64,000 nt of DNA from positions 33,379,176 to 33,443,175 of the forward strand of contig CM049311.1 in assembly GCA_026874595.1 (NCBI GenBank). The letters are read 5' to 3'. Positions within the stretch are counted from its first letter, which is position 1. Each line of letters opens with the position of its first letter. The notes under the pieces were generated by a model. The model was not told the DNA's origin and did not search any database. It saw only the letters and a list, made by a program, of their open reading frames with translations. Position numbers and translations under genes: made by a program. Positions 35,038 through 48,600 of the stretch are shown piece by piece. Source of the stretch: Sipunculus nudus. Taxonomy: Eukaryota; Annelida; Sipuncula; Golfingiida; Sipunculidae.

Positions 35038-38000
35038 CTATATTGATGAATGAAAGGATAAAGTTACAATGCATCTTTAATATTATTTAAAGTAATACTG
35101 TATTTTTTTCTTCATGCCTCTCTTATATTCATCTAGTCAAAGAAAATACTCAGAAATGATGTAAATAAACTAAAAAGTACTTCGTGCGTCCTCATTAAAA
35201 GATGAATGAACCCAAAAGATGGTATGGGTATGATTATGCTGCACTGTAATATTCCTTTCCTTCCCGTCATTACCACCTGTTTGTCTTTGCCCTAACGTTA
35301 ATTTTGTATTTTAATTACATTTTCAGGAGAAAATGATGATATATGTTAGATGATTAAAATCCTTTATTTTCAACAAAGTAAATACACACCTATCTTACAC
35401 ATTTTTAAAGAAACAAAATTATTTTAAAATATGTGAAATCAGTCTCCATTTTTACAGCAGACCCACATGTGGCGGTCAAGGTCATTTGGCACATGCAAAA
35501 ACACCCTCATTTGACAGTTGCTGATTGGATGAAATTAACGCATACTTTCAAAAAATATGACCGCCAAACAACAAAGTTGGCTATACTCAAGCAGGGACAC
35601 ATCACGTCTTTAGACTGTAAAGAAAGTTTAGAAAGTAAAAATGTTGTGAACAATAAACCAGAGATTTATTTAAAAATCGTGATTCACACACTAGGACTAG
35701 GACATTATTGAAAAATATAGTGTTTTTAGACAATTATCTATAAAAAAACAGGCGGACACAATTTGGTGAAATTCAATATAAACAGAAAATGGTTCAAAGC
35801 AATGTAGGTGTCGTGTGGGGACCGTATGACAACAACCAGGGACGCAATTCACTTCTCCTCAAACATGGCAGTTTAGAGTCAGCGAGCTCTTTTTACCTTA
35901 GACATACTAGAACGCCAGCCTAGCACATTTCGCCCATAGATGACCCTCGATACCATACATTCCCCCTTTTTTAAGAAAACAAGTATGGTATGTCTTAACG
36001 AAAATAACATTTAAAAAAACATGCATCCTCCCATCTGGCAAACTGAAATTCATTTCTGCATAATGTCCAAAATGAGCTCTTATATATATATATACATGTA
36101 TACATGTATATATTTAAATATATAAATCAATGAACATTTTATGTCAAGTCTTTAATAAAATATTGTTTGAATATTTTTTTCATGAAGTGTCAAACAAATT
36201 AAAACATTTGTTGTTGGTGTCTGTTGGTAGGGCCATTTCTATGATTAAGAGAATCAATAGTATATTCTGCTTTGGCTACATTCAACATTAAAATTTGATT
36301 TGGTTTGACGATCTACACACCAGGCTGTTTACTTGGATGATCACACTTTCATCTGGTTCAGATGATAATTTGTGCCTATAGAGAGAAGAAAAATGGAGTC
36401 TTAATAGAGTGAGAATATATACATATGAGGTAATAATCTTATCGGTTTTTCAAAAGTTGTTTATATCACTATTATAGAGCATTAAGATAAGTGCTTTCTT
36501 ATATATACTTTCTTATATAAAAACCGTAACAAACCTTTTGCAGCAAGTTGATTTGGGTTAAGCAGTTTTTTTTTTTAATCGTAAATTGGCCCATCAATTG
36601 ATCTTTCTCGTGTAAAAGAATATCTAAATAAATTTGCTACATTGAAATGAAAAAAGTATATTAAAATCAACCGGAATAATTAGTAAGATAACACGAAGTA
36701 AGTTTCAAGCAAATTAGAAACAGTAGCAAATCATATGCAAACTTATTCTAAAACGCCAGTGAAAAGGCTTCTGTAGAATGTTTGTTAAACAAGTGAATCT
36801 ATCCAAACTGGGGTGTCATTTATTTGTTGAAACAACTTTCATGCGCCTATGCCATTCATGAGTGTTAAAGTAATTAACGTTTCGCGTGCTTGACGCCGCA
36901 CGAGCCACAAAGAGACTGTCACATGTAAGTACTACCTGACACATTAATGGACACTTAATTTGAGGACTAACATTCCCTAATTATCTTTGTTCAATCTCAG
37001 ACAAACTCAAAAATCACCCTCTCCTTTAAATATCTAGCTGCTCGATATTTTGATTACAATGGAAATCATATTATCCTAACGGGACAGAGGAATATGTGTT
37101 TCGTATACCCGATTACTAAAACAAAAGGAAGGATCTGCTGTATTTAGGCGACGATCAGATTATCAAATTATAACGCTCAAATAATACAGCAAACTTTTAC
37201 ACACTTCCGAAAAGGTTTCCTTCATCTTATGACGGATTATAACTGAAACCATGAAAAAATTAGAATTCATTTTCATTACCAAGCAAGCAACCAGTACAGC
37301 CAAGAATGGAAACATGAAAATATGAAAATCAATACAATTTTACAACATATATCCATGAGTTTTGCCTACGCTAGTCTTCCCACCCGAAACATTTGATAAA
37401 GGACAGGTTCTAGTTGGAACCATTTAGGTTCTGCAAGCATGTTTTCATGCGCCGTACATAGTCTAAAGGGGTTGCGTAAATGTGCATTCTCAGGGAAAAT
37501 GTTTCAGCCGTGTGAGGAAGGTAGAGATAAGAAACAGGAGAGAAAAAGACGAACAACGTACACGAGTGGATAAAAAACACTAACTGCAGAGATATGTGAA
37601 GAATACAGAGAGACAAAAAGAAATATGATTTTGCATTTATAAATACAAATCAAGAAACACAATTAAGCTAACCTGTCGGGACACAACCAACTTGGCTTCT
37701 GGCAGGCAGAAAATGAATTTAATTGTGTCATTGCCTGATTGCAACGAATGAGTCAGAAAGCTATGTTGGTACAACCAAACATCAGTTAAAAAGTCTCACA
37801 CGCAAGAATTCACTCACTGTAAACGCTAAAAGCAAATGGGTATGAAATCTCCTGAGAACTGAACGCTGGGTACTGTTTCAATGTGCTGTAACCAAATGAA
37901 TTTATAATGATGCCTGGAGCTGGAATCGAAGTCAGCTTTTGTTAATCATGAAGGTTCTATAGTTAGCTAGTCACACATTTACGGTATAACAAATTACTCA

Positions 38001-38430
38001 TGGTATTAATTTTGCAGCTAGAGGTGGTGGAAAGTTGTAAACTCAGTCTGTGGAGAAAAAACTTCAGGCTGGTAAAGCATCGGGTCACGACTAGATTCTT
38101 ACTGGAATGTCAAAGAAATGCAGTGCATTTTGATATTTCTCTTAGTCATACCTTCAAAGTATGTTGAATATGTTCCGCAAATAATTACTAAGAGAAAATG
38201 GAAAATATCACCAGTAATACCAGTATTAAAATATATACCAACTTTTTTTCTGTTAAATACAAGATATTTAAAGAAGAATGTTAGGAGCAAAGTCATGAAA
38301 ACATTTCATAAAACTGCTTTAGAACTACCTACTTAACAATCTAACAATATTGATTCAGACTAAATCACAGTACAGCTGTACAGTGATCTCATCACCTCCA
38401 AATTTCATTCGTGTAACACTTATTTTGGAT
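35038..38430. other. intergenic DNA upstream of gene B, no gene recognised
   Basis: Would include the gene B promoter and any 5' UTR exon; none can be defined by sequence alone. An open frame of 92 codons at 35433-35711 has no recognisable family. Confidence 0.4.
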
Positions 38431-38439
38431 AATTTTAAA

Positions 38440-38790
38440 GAAGTTTATGTATTGCTCCGGATATCGAAGGAGTTTTAGACAAAGTCATGATGGACTATTT
38501 GTTAATCTGAGATCCTCGGCAATGTCTGGAAAGTTGCTAGCGTGCCCTAGAACTAAAATCATGGAATGACCATTTAAGTTGTTATCAATTGCCAGGCGTC
38601 TGATCCTTCATCCATGAATGCTTCTGTACTACAAGGTTCTTTGTTAAGACCACTAATGATTCCATCATGACTGAAGACTTGGTAGATGTATGAGTAACTT
38701 GCTGTATGGTGATGACAAGACATTATATCTTCATCAATGACGTTTGGGAGGTACCACTGGAACGTGTAGAATTCAGACTGATATTACATT
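38440..38790 (+). pseudogene. LINE reverse transcriptase fragment
   Basis: In changing frames the plus strand reads PDIEGVLDKVMMDYLL, then VVINCQASDPSSMNASVLQG with SLLRPL, then YGDDKTLYLHQ. These correspond in order to the D-I-x-x-A-F-D-K-V, G-V-x-Q-G-S-x-L-x-P-L and x-x-D-D blocks of CR1/Jockey-type RT. Several stops and shifts; inactive. Confidence 0.7.
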
Positions 38791-40934
38791 TGTACGCGAT
38801 AAATCAGGTATAATTTATAACAAGAGATTTTACGGTATTATAAAAGGCACATTACATGATTAATAAATTAAAGTAATCAGTATTTAATTGTTTCAATCAC
38901 CTATCAAGCTTTCATAACCAAATAATGCCACTATTTTTAATGTTACTCACTGATTGATTTGCCTTAACCCATTCAAACAAACCATTTCGTATATTCAAAA
39001 TGGTTTTAGTTTGTGTTCTTTAAATGCTTCATTTCAATTATTCAGTGTGTAAGGCCTTAAGTTCAAAATAAATAACCTCTACAGAGGTGTTCAGAGGTGT
39101 TTGATATGTAGCTTACTACCAACCCTATCAAACACAAAGCAACTTTTAAATTAGACCGATGTAGTTTTTGCATCAAGGAATATAAAAAAAATAAAAAGTC
39201 AATAGTTGAAATCGAATGAGCTAATTTCAAATACGTATCGACTCAAAAGATTTCTCATTTATTTGCCACCATAACTTTTTTATACAATATTTGTAGTTAT
39301 TTTCACTGGACGTTCTGATTCTTTACAATAGTATTACAATGATGCCATAGATCTTTAAGGTAATGGTATACAAAAGGAGTATGAGCTCAAAGTAGCAGTA
39401 CTTGTATATGAGTTGGGTTGGACACTGTAGAAGCAAATTATAGTTTAACTATAAAAATATATCATAGTGTCGAATTCTATGCATCATATTGTAGAATATT
39501 TCTCACTCTTCTAATTGGAGTCATAACGATGTTATTCATAACAAATCATAAATTACCTGTACACTTTTTAGCTCTTAGTGGACCTTTAAAACATTTGTAT
39601 TACATGTTATGTTCAGCAGAAATAATACTATTCCTTTCTTACTATAAGATACTTATTAACTCATTCTCACGATCACAACTAATTCCACAAAGTGCATTTA
39701 TTTAATAAAAGAAGAGCTGGCCTTTTGTCTGATGTTTTAAAATATTTTGCTCATGCGCAAATAGGCTTAAATTGAATATATATGACAGCTTTCATGGTCT
39801 AAAAAAGACAAGTCCCTACACACAGGAATACATTATACAATAACAACAAACGCACTAAACGTTGGTTGTTTTCCCCGTGTGTACTTGATATTTTCTCTGA
39901 CAAAGAGAAAGGCAGTCTCAAAATCAATACGGTTAAACTACTCTCGGGCACACGGAAGCAAACAATAAATCTAAAAGGTTCATTTGCTGGTGGCTATACC
40001 AAACACATTAACATACAGATCCAGCCATGTCGGTTTCACTGTGACGTCATGAAGCGTGAATAGCCACCGGATGATCGATCGGCAAAGTGCATGGTGGCGT
40101 TATGTGGAAACAGTTTGTATTTGAAAAGATAATTTTACAATGATGAAAGGGTGGCAAGTGTGAGCTGGTGTATATTTTCTGTCCCATAAATAACTACCAC
40201 ATACTTTTAAACAATTTTTGCACTTTAACACTGACAGCGTACATAACAATGAAACCTTTGTCGCAGCGGTCGAGGACCGTTTGTCCAACAGCCAAATGGT
40301 GGAAACGTCCATTAATCTGACAGCTTATTCATCGGGAAAAAATATTTATTGATTATATCTCAAACGTTTTTGAGATAATTATACGGAAAGATCGTTTCGG
40401 AAATGTAGACAAGAAATTTTATTACTCTAGGGCATCTATGGCTAATTACCTCACAGCCCTTTGCCATTGGTTCAACTACTCTTTGCTGTAATACCGTTTC
40501 ACTAACCCGTACACCCTTTCTCACATATTTACTCAGTCTCCATGTATTTGTTTGTAACATACTGCAACGTTGTCACCTGATTCAATTATTTTAACATTAA
40601 AGGTGTCACGTTTACGAAAGGTATGAAAAGCGTAATGCTGTAATGTCACAGCAAACCGATTCTCGTGATATAAAAAGCAGCTCGGCTTCATGTGACGCAT
40701 AGTCTGATACACCTGAGGAACACCAGACGGACCGATAAGTTCCACGTGCCATATCAATTCAATGAAACGCTAGGCACGCCCGGTTTTCCATTAACTAGAA
40801 TTTGTACCTCAGGATATCTTTGGTATTTATTTTGGAAAGTCACAAATATGGGATATGGGGCTAGATAGTTAGGCATTCCAATGGCACCGGTATGCCCTAG
40901 TGATCTGCAATATCACAGATTTATCTGACCATGC

Positions 40935-40937
<3 letters not shown>
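38791..40937. other. intergenic, no gene recognised
   Basis: AT-rich; small open frames without family motifs. Nothing further seen. Confidence 0.4.
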
Positions 40938-40991
<54 letters not shown>

Positions 40992-40994
<3 letters not shown>

Positions 40995-41972
40995 GAGCGC
41001 CGTGTTTCCGAATGCCGATATTCCGAAAATTCGTTTTTCCGAAATTTAAAATGGGGAACCGAAAATTTATTCGTATTTCCGAATAATACTTTTTCAACCA
41101 TGTATACACCTCACATGACTTTTTGTAATTACGAGTCACAAAGCCCTGCAGTCAGATGGTTAAGCCGATTGGTGACCCTAATTAATTACTTCTTGGCCGG
41201 GGCGAAGGTGTGATAACTACAGCTAGTCGCGCAACGCCTTGCTCCGTATACCCCTATAGTAAGCTGCTGAACAGTTTATCCAAGAGCACTTGTGTAGTAT
41301 CAACCTTTAACCCTTTTGCACTTAAGCAAGTAAAGTTCGTCGGCTTGGGATGGGATGTCAGGCCAGACAACCTGGCAGTTTACTCGCAAAAGTGTTGGTG
41401 CGGTATTATTCGCACATCGCTTGTGCTCAAGTAGGTATAGATGCGAGGCCATAGCACGCGGGACTGGCTAAACAATTCATTCCGAGAGAGCAATTTTGTC
41501 ACTTACTTAAACTCGCCTTATTTAGCTATTCATATATTCAATTTTACTACCAAGAAGAACACAATCGAACACCATAGTCTTGCTGTCACTTGCCAGAGAT
41601 ATGGAGTCAAAGAAATGAAAACGGACTGCGTTATGCGTATGCCGCACTGGCGCCGCCTGTGACCTGTTAAAGAAACAAACCAGGCTACAATTATGGCGAT
41701 GTCATTTAACCTTTCCCTCCCGTGAATTTGTTGGGAAAAATTTGCACACAAGTATTTTTAAACAGGTTGAAATTGGTTTTACCTATCAAACTCTGCAATA
41801 AATCCGATTTTTTCTGCAAATTCAGGTCGTTAATTACGTGGGTCGAACAGAAACAGTTTAATCATTAATTGTTGTACGAAATGCACCCTAGAGCCCCGAC
41901 CGAATTCCCAAAAATTCGGTTTTTTTCCGAAAGAAAAGCTTGTTTCCCGGCGGTTTCGGAAAAACGGCGCTC

Positions 41973-41975
<3 letters not shown>
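40992..41975. mobile_element. pogo-like MITE (CAGTAGAGCGCC family), full copy c, 984 bp
   Basis: It begins AGTAGAGCGCCGTGTTTCCG directly after a (TA)n array and ends AAAAACGGCGCTCTACT directly before another. Its right half, read in reverse, matches copy a (17990-18445) and the start of copy b; its left half matches the second half of copy b inverted. Its TIR (CAGTAGAGCGCC...TTCCGAA) and TA target resemble pogo/Tc1-mariner elements. No transposase frame. Confidence 0.8.
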
Positions 41976-42024
<49 letters not shown>

Positions 42025-42028
<4 letters not shown>

Positions 42029-44689
42029 CAATTGAGAAATTTTTCCTTTTTTTTCCTATTGACGGGATTGTAGGGTCCGCAACGACACGAAATATTATAT
42101 AAGCCATAGAAACAAACTTAAAAACAAAATCCTCGACAAATATAGAAACATGCATGAATTAAAATTAAACGAGTAAAACACAGAGTGCTTGAGTCGGTGG
42201 AGATGGGGTGGTGGTAGGATTTTCTCCGTCAGTTATGGGTTGCTTGTTTCCGTTTATCCTGGTAGTTGTTTTCGTTATTCCTTGTAGTTGAATTCGCTGG
42301 TAGTTAGGTTGCCGAGTGCTGGTTGATGAATGAATCGTCCCGGCGCGGGTATGCCTTCTTAAGCAGTGTCCTGGGCTGCTATTGTGCGGTATTCACTTCG
42401 GGTTGCAATGGATCATGGTCGCCCGGAAATTCTTTTCATATTATTATATTTAAGCGGGTTTTATTCATGATAGAATTGTGATGAAGATTATTTTAATTTA
42501 CCTACTTAACGTAACTGAAAATGTCGATGGAAGCCCTTCTTTTACCCATTTCTTAAATTCTAGCGACCAAGAACTTCCGCCCTATTGTAAACAATGCCGC
42601 CATATTGGATATCTTCCCTCACATGTTTACTTACTTGTCCATATTGACTTGATTTACTGCTAATACAGTTAAATAACCTGTTCACGAAAGCGTTTGGTTT
42701 TTTAGCAAGTTCCTACGCTGCTGGCCGCGTAGTTGTATGCGTATTAGCGTGTCATATTTCCAAGATTATTGTTTACCTTATTTATCGTTCATTGCAGCCG
42801 TATTGACTGCCGTCCTATAGTCAGCGCGTCCCCTCCCCAATTATTCTCACTGTCTCGGTAATATTTCACTGTGATTAAGGTTAAATTTACTAGTTTTTAA
42901 CTTACCTTAAGTTAGTCTGGTCTATCAATTTGTGTGTATGTATATACATATATATATATTTGAGAAAGGGAGAGAGGGTTGATTTAAATAGATAATCTAA
43001 CTCGGGGAATTCAACTGATACAAAATATTCTCAATATAAATAGAACAAGAATCCTAAAAATCATAACAAGTAATGGCCCTAATTCCTATCATAGGGTGGC
43101 TTGAAGCAGGGAATAAAGGAATAGCCAAAGTGTGTTTAATCGACAAAGAAGCCTTTGCATGAATACAAACATATGATGATATTCCAGATAACCTCAACAT
43201 TTATATGAAATGTTCATTTGGTGTTATCCTAACGATCCTGACAATTCCATCAAAATATATCCCAATTCTTGCTTTTTGCATAAAGGTGCATACAGACAAA
43301 CCAACCAAGGAAACAATGAACAAAGGGGAAACATATTACGTTAATGATAATACATATCCATTTAATAAATACATATACATTCAAAACTACCATTAGTGCT
43401 AAGGTACACACATTTCAATCAGCTGGTTTAAACACACACACACAGATACATATATATATTTATATTATATAGATTGAAGTATAATACACAATGACAATTC
43501 CTCCATCTTTCCCTTTCTCTCCTCTTTCTAATCTTCTTTTTATCTATTTATATATAATAAAAATCTGGAAGCCTGTCCCATTGTCCTTTATGCACGCCTT
43601 TCCCACCTGCACTCCCGATGGGTTTAGGCTGCTTCTCAGTTTCAGCCGTGCCCATATTTTCAGAATAATTACGAAAGTTAACTTCTTCAACTTCACTACG
43701 CATCGGGCTTTCAGACTCAGTTCGGCTACGTTTAATCAAAGGATTATCTTTTTTATCGGGCTTTAGGTCAGTTTGGCTGCATTTAACAGAGGCTTTTCTT
43801 TTCCACTCGATATGTAGTGAATATATTTGTCACAACAGCGCCTGTACACAGGAAACATTATACTTTGTGACCTCGCCTGTTAAAAACACCTTCCCTGTGT
43901 TCCCGTTCATTCAAGAAGGGTTACATGAGGCTAAAAAATTAATTGTACATTGATGCGCGCGGGCGGCTTTTATTTTTACCTTTTTTCTATCATGGATAAA
44001 GCGTGAACATTCGTTATTTTTTATGCACTGGAATTAACAACCGATGGTTAAAATAAGACATTAAACGAAGTATATATACGTCGTATTAGTCAACAGTAGC
44101 ATAGGATCCTCGAAATTAGTGACATTTGTAATTCTTTAACATGTAATGTTATCGCGAATACATATTATATAGGACTATGGGTATTAAAATGTTGCAGTGA
44201 ATCATGGAACATGCGGGCTCGCCGACGTTCATTACACAGGACAGGAGATTCCCCATCGAAATTCACGAGATCGTTTCATAAAGAAAACAATAGAAATTTC
44301 TTTAAATATCATATAATTTTTCATTGATATTTCATATTTTAAATTTTAATCACAATATAAATAAGTACACAGGAAGTTGTTTAAACCATGATCTCTTCCG
44401 ATGGGCCGAGATAGAGGCCATGTTTTTATTTGACCGAACGGTCACGAAGAATGATCTTGAAAGCACGCAAATGAATTATCATTGAAAAACGAAAATTTTT
44501 ATCTGAATACCAAAACCATAAAATTTGACCCATTCTAAGTGTTCGTGTAAAGACTGGAACATAGATTTTCATGGAAACCGATTGTATTAACATATCGCTA
44601 GCCAGGAACACCGGCGCTGCAACACCGGTGCCGCGTTCCGAAAATAGTTCTCAAAGAAGGTATATGAAATATAACAGGCAAAAAAAAAA
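42025..44689. other. intergenic, mostly unassigned
   Basis: Mixed sequence without a clear gene. A short plus-strand frame at 42072-42176 and a minus-strand frame near 43820-43548 look protein-like but match nothing I can name. Confidence 0.4.
43548..43820 (-). other. unidentified protein-like open frame
   Basis: The minus strand is open from about 43820 to 43548 and reads, in part, EWKRKASVKCSQTD, LIKRSRTESESPMRSEVEEV, NFRNYSENMG and TEKQPKPIG. The charged, low-hydrophobic composition is more protein-like than the neighbouring frames. It could be part of a LINE ORF1 or a host exon. No start, splice partner or domain was found. Confidence 0.3.
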
Positions 44690-45203
44690 AGATTTGCTTC
44701 TCAGGCACTTTTTTCCAGAAATCATTGCGGGCGGGCGATTTTTTTATTTTTCTTTTTTTTTTTTTTTTTTTTTTGAATGTTTCCATAAAAATGTCATATT
44801 GTCAGGGAAAAGCATGATTATGACAGATTTGTTTTTGCTTAACAGGTAAGTGCTTTACATTACGAAGAAAAATGTATCAAATTTAATTTTTTTTTCTCCT
44901 TTAAAGAAATGTCGGCTGGAGCGGCTGGAGCTCACAATTAGTAAATTTCTATAGAAAATCAAAATAAAAAAAATGACGGTGCCTCAGATCCATTCCTCTT
45001 TTTTTTGCCATGGTCATAATTAAACGATGCTACGGTCTAACGGTCAAATGTTTAAGAGGAATTTTCTGTGTTTTGATGTATATTCATTGGTAAATATTGC
45101 TCCAGTATTGCTTAGTAGGGTAACGCTGTCACTTGGGCAACAAAATGTTTGACGCCGGGGGGGGGGGGGGGGGGTCTAAGATGACCTGGGCGCTGCCTGT
45201 TAA
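44690..45203. mobile_element. MITE with TTCTCAGGCACT termini, copy 2
   Basis: GATTTGCTTCTCAGGCACTT starts it, and the interior GGAGCGGCTGGAGCTCA matches copy 1 (11089-11402). The right end is either the inverted GACGGTGCCTCAG near 44975-44990, or GCGCTGCCTGTTAAC near 45190 after a poly-G run as in copy 1. The second reading implies an insertion of about 200 bp. Confidence 0.6.
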
Positions 45204-45607
45204 CATATATGTGTGTGTGTGTGTGTATGTGTGTGTGTTAGCCTTACACTAACAGACGGCCATAACAGATTAAGCATGCGTACTCCGGTGATAGAAATGG
45301 ACACATTATTTCACCAACTCCCATGTCTTTATTCCCAGGATTCCTCTTACACCATCTGATGTTAAATTTACATTCAAACGACTGCAGTTTCACATCAGAC
45401 TTAGTTTTGCTTCATCAGTCAATAAATCTCAAGGAAAAAGGCTGTCATGGCTGGCTTGTACCTTCTTTTTCTTATGTCCAGATCTATGTTAAATGTGCAA
45501 CAGTTGGAAACCCCAGATGACTGTTTGTCTATGCCCCATATGGGAATACGCAGAAAGTTGTTTGTAAGGAATTCTCACTTGTACTTCATATACAAGTATA
45601 TTATTTA

Positions 45608-45970
45608 CTGTGGTTTGCGAGGGTTCTAATTTCGCGATATCAGCAAATGGGAAGTTATCGCGAATATAAATCCCTTGGGAATAAGCTGCACTTTTATCTA
45701 GGATGAACTCGAGGGTATGATGCATCCTTCTCATGCAAACCTGTTATAATAATTGTCAAAGCATCAACTATGACACAGGTCGTAATACAATGACTGTAAC
45801 GGTATTGAGTGAGGTATTGTTGGATTTATTTTTATTTTTATAATAAATGCAAATATTATGTATTTCGATTTCACATATTCTGGTAAATTGCAAAAATGAA
45901 ACCCTCACGAAACGTTCAAAATGAAGAAATCGCGAAATTTCAGCTTCGCGAATATGAAGCCAACCACAGC
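45608..45970. mobile_element. MITE with CTGTGGTT termini and TTCGCGA subterminal motifs
   Basis: The left end ACTGTGGTTTGCGAGGGTTC is followed by AATTTCGCGA; the right end has ATCGCGAAATTTC, then CTTCGCGAATATG and AACCACAG, the inverted order. About 360 bp, non-coding. Similar TTCGCGA-rich TIR elements are familiar from marine invertebrate genomes. Confidence 0.7.
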
Positions 45971-45977
45971 ATGCGTA

Positions 45978-46017
<40 letters not shown>

Positions 46018-46035
46018 TTATATATATATATATAT

Positions 46036-46941
46036 TAGGGTTGGGTATCGGTCCGCCTCTTCCGGTACAATACGTATTGCGATACAGTTAATTCGATACC
46101 GATACGTATTGACGATACGTTTCATTTTTCTTTGTATATCAATTCTTAATACAAGCGCTGTTTCTTGTTTTATATGTTTTTTTTTATTTTACATACAACA
46201 TAATTAGTATGCAATGCACTTAAGCAGCTTAAGCTTGATATAAAATAAATAAACAAACCAGTTGCTTTTAATTATAAAAATCTATCTAATCAAGCAAAAT
46301 CTCGATCTTCTTTGAGTCCTTAGCATCCCCCCCCCCCCGCACAAAAATGTTTTATTGCATTTGGCGGGAAGGATCATAGGCTTGTTTTTTATATCATGTA
46401 ATTACAGAGTTTTGAATAAGTCTGTGAATATGAATCCTATTAGTCACTCTCCTGTTTGTACAGGATTTGTGCCCAGGCTTCAACCATTTATTTGACATCT
46501 GACGTGGAACGCGGGAGTTCCGAGTAACCTATGACCGTTAAAAAATTAGAGATTAAATGACATATATAGAGATAGGATATATATGTGAATGTACCCTGAT
46601 CCTTGTAGCAATACGTGATGGAAATATAAGTTCATTTATAAAGAGAAACGTCATTATCATTCTCCTATTATCGCTCACATGCGCATGCTTGTCATGGAAG
46701 TACTGACGTGCATGCGTATATACATTTATGAACAAGTCTTAAAAGCCAAAGCAACAAATATATAGGCTGAAGTGCATTTATATTTATAATTCGTCATGGT
46801 CATATGTAAAGTTATAGTTAGAATGCTATATTCATTAGCAAGCAATCCATACGCCCAATACAGCATGCAACGCATTTCGGTTATCGTGTCGACGTCGTGT
46901 ATCGATTCGTATCGATATATCGACATATTGATACAGCCCTA
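46036..46941. mobile_element. hAT-like non-autonomous element, about 906 bp
   Basis: The left terminus is TAGGGTTGGGTATCG and the right terminus ...TGATACAGCCCTA, inverted, with CGATACGTATTG and GTATCGATATATCGA subterminal motifs. Both ends abut TA arrays, so an 8-bp target duplication would be invisible. No transposase frame. Confidence 0.7.
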
Positions 46942-47896
46942 ATATATATATGGTCTGCTGTGTACTGTGTACCTAAAAGCTTACGCTTGACAACTACCTT
47001 GTATTTGCTGTTATCACACTTGTTGGCTGTATGATAATATTACACATATATATTATATTTATATTACATATATTTTAATGTTATCCCCTGATTAAATGAA
47101 TAAAATTAGCACTGTATTTTGAAGAAGGGGCCTTAGAAACCAATATTTTATGGGCTTTTAGGTTTAACCTGAATGACCGAAAGCAGCCGACACTACGTGT
47201 TTTAGAGGGGTCGAATCACAATATATATAACTAAAGTGTTAAAGTTCATATTGATCAGCTATTGGCGTGATCCATATTCCAATCCATCAGTCCGACGTTC
47301 GTCCGTAAAGTTTAAAATTGTGAGGGAAGTATCTTAAAAAGAATTAAACATAGGTACCTCATTTCTCCAGAGCTAACAATATATTGTTCAAATTCGAAGA
47401 TTAGACACCTTGACCTACTTCTCATGATCGATGAGCTATTTATAAAAAAAATTCAATCACAATCTAAACAATCACTGAGTTGATTGTTATGAAACAATGC
47501 ACTTTGTCACCGAATTGTTCCGTACCTGCTGCACTAATGAACAAATGTATCGCCATTTTATATAAATACCTCAGGGGAGACGAATGACAAAAGATACTCA
47601 TGAATCACCTTGAGCTATTTTCAGAAGGCACAGAGCTACTTATTAACAAACAAAAAACACAAGTGAGTGGGATATCTCGAAAAGAATTTATTCCATTTGT
47701 TAAGGTGATATGTATAAAAATAATATCTGAGTCTAGTTGCAAGAGGGGTTAGTCTGCCCTGTATTATTGCCGAGGACATTTTTTTGCAGGTTAGCCCATA
47801 CTGAATGTTTATCATCATACAGAACCAAATCACTTCTGTTAATGTTAAGAGACTTGCAAAAGTAACTGAAATACATTCTTCTCTAGTCTGTTTACG

Positions 47897-47898
<2 letters not shown>
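46942..47898. other. no gene recognised
   Basis: AT-rich spacer between two hAT-like elements. Nothing further seen. Confidence 0.4.
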
Positions 47899-47961
<63 letters not shown>

Positions 47962-48295
47962 GCCCTGCGCGGGCCTCAACCCGACTCGTTGGTCGCGGGG
48001 ACCCGCAATCCGTCCCGCCCCGCGGGCCCCCTTCGGGCCGTTTTTTTTTTTATAATTTTGTGGGGCGGTCCCAGTTTATTCTTACTGGTTGCGGGTTAAA
48101 GACTGAGAAGTGCGGAGCGGGGCGGGACGGGCTGCATAAATAATTTTGCGGGTTCTTGCGGGCCAAAAATCGTGTTATATACAATGCTGTTTTTCATATG
48201 TTCAAATTGTTTTATAGACTGTTATGCAAAAATCGTATTTCTTTGTATGAGTTAGTTTGTACATATATATGACCGTGTGTATATAATATGCTATA

Positions 48296-48333
48296 TGTGA
48301 GAGAGATATAGAGACTAAAAATGTTGATGCAAC

Positions 48334-48384
<51 letters not shown>

Positions 48385-48530
48385 AAGAGAGAGATAAAAA
48401 TGTTGATACAATGAACTATATATATGAGAGAGAAAAAGAGAGAGACTAAAAATGTTAGTGCAATGAACTATATTTATGAGACTAAGAGAGAAAGATACTG
48501 AAAATGTTGATGCAATAAACTGTACGTATA

Positions 48531-48570
<40 letters not shown>

Positions 48571-48600
48571 TAAGAGAGAGAGATAGAGTTCACATTCCCG
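48296..48600 (+). repeat. minisatellite, about 50-60 bp period
   Basis: Four or five imperfect units, each a GA-rich stretch followed by AAAATGTTGATGCAA-like sequence and AACTATAT (units near 48300, 48380, 48426, 48478), ending in a longer (GA)n run. Confidence 0.75.

Noticed and set aside
42072-42176. Possible terminal exon (VRNDTKYYISHRNKLKNKIL then stop) after a pyrimidine-rich AG
   Set aside because: Only about 34 codons with no partner exon or homology; could be chance.
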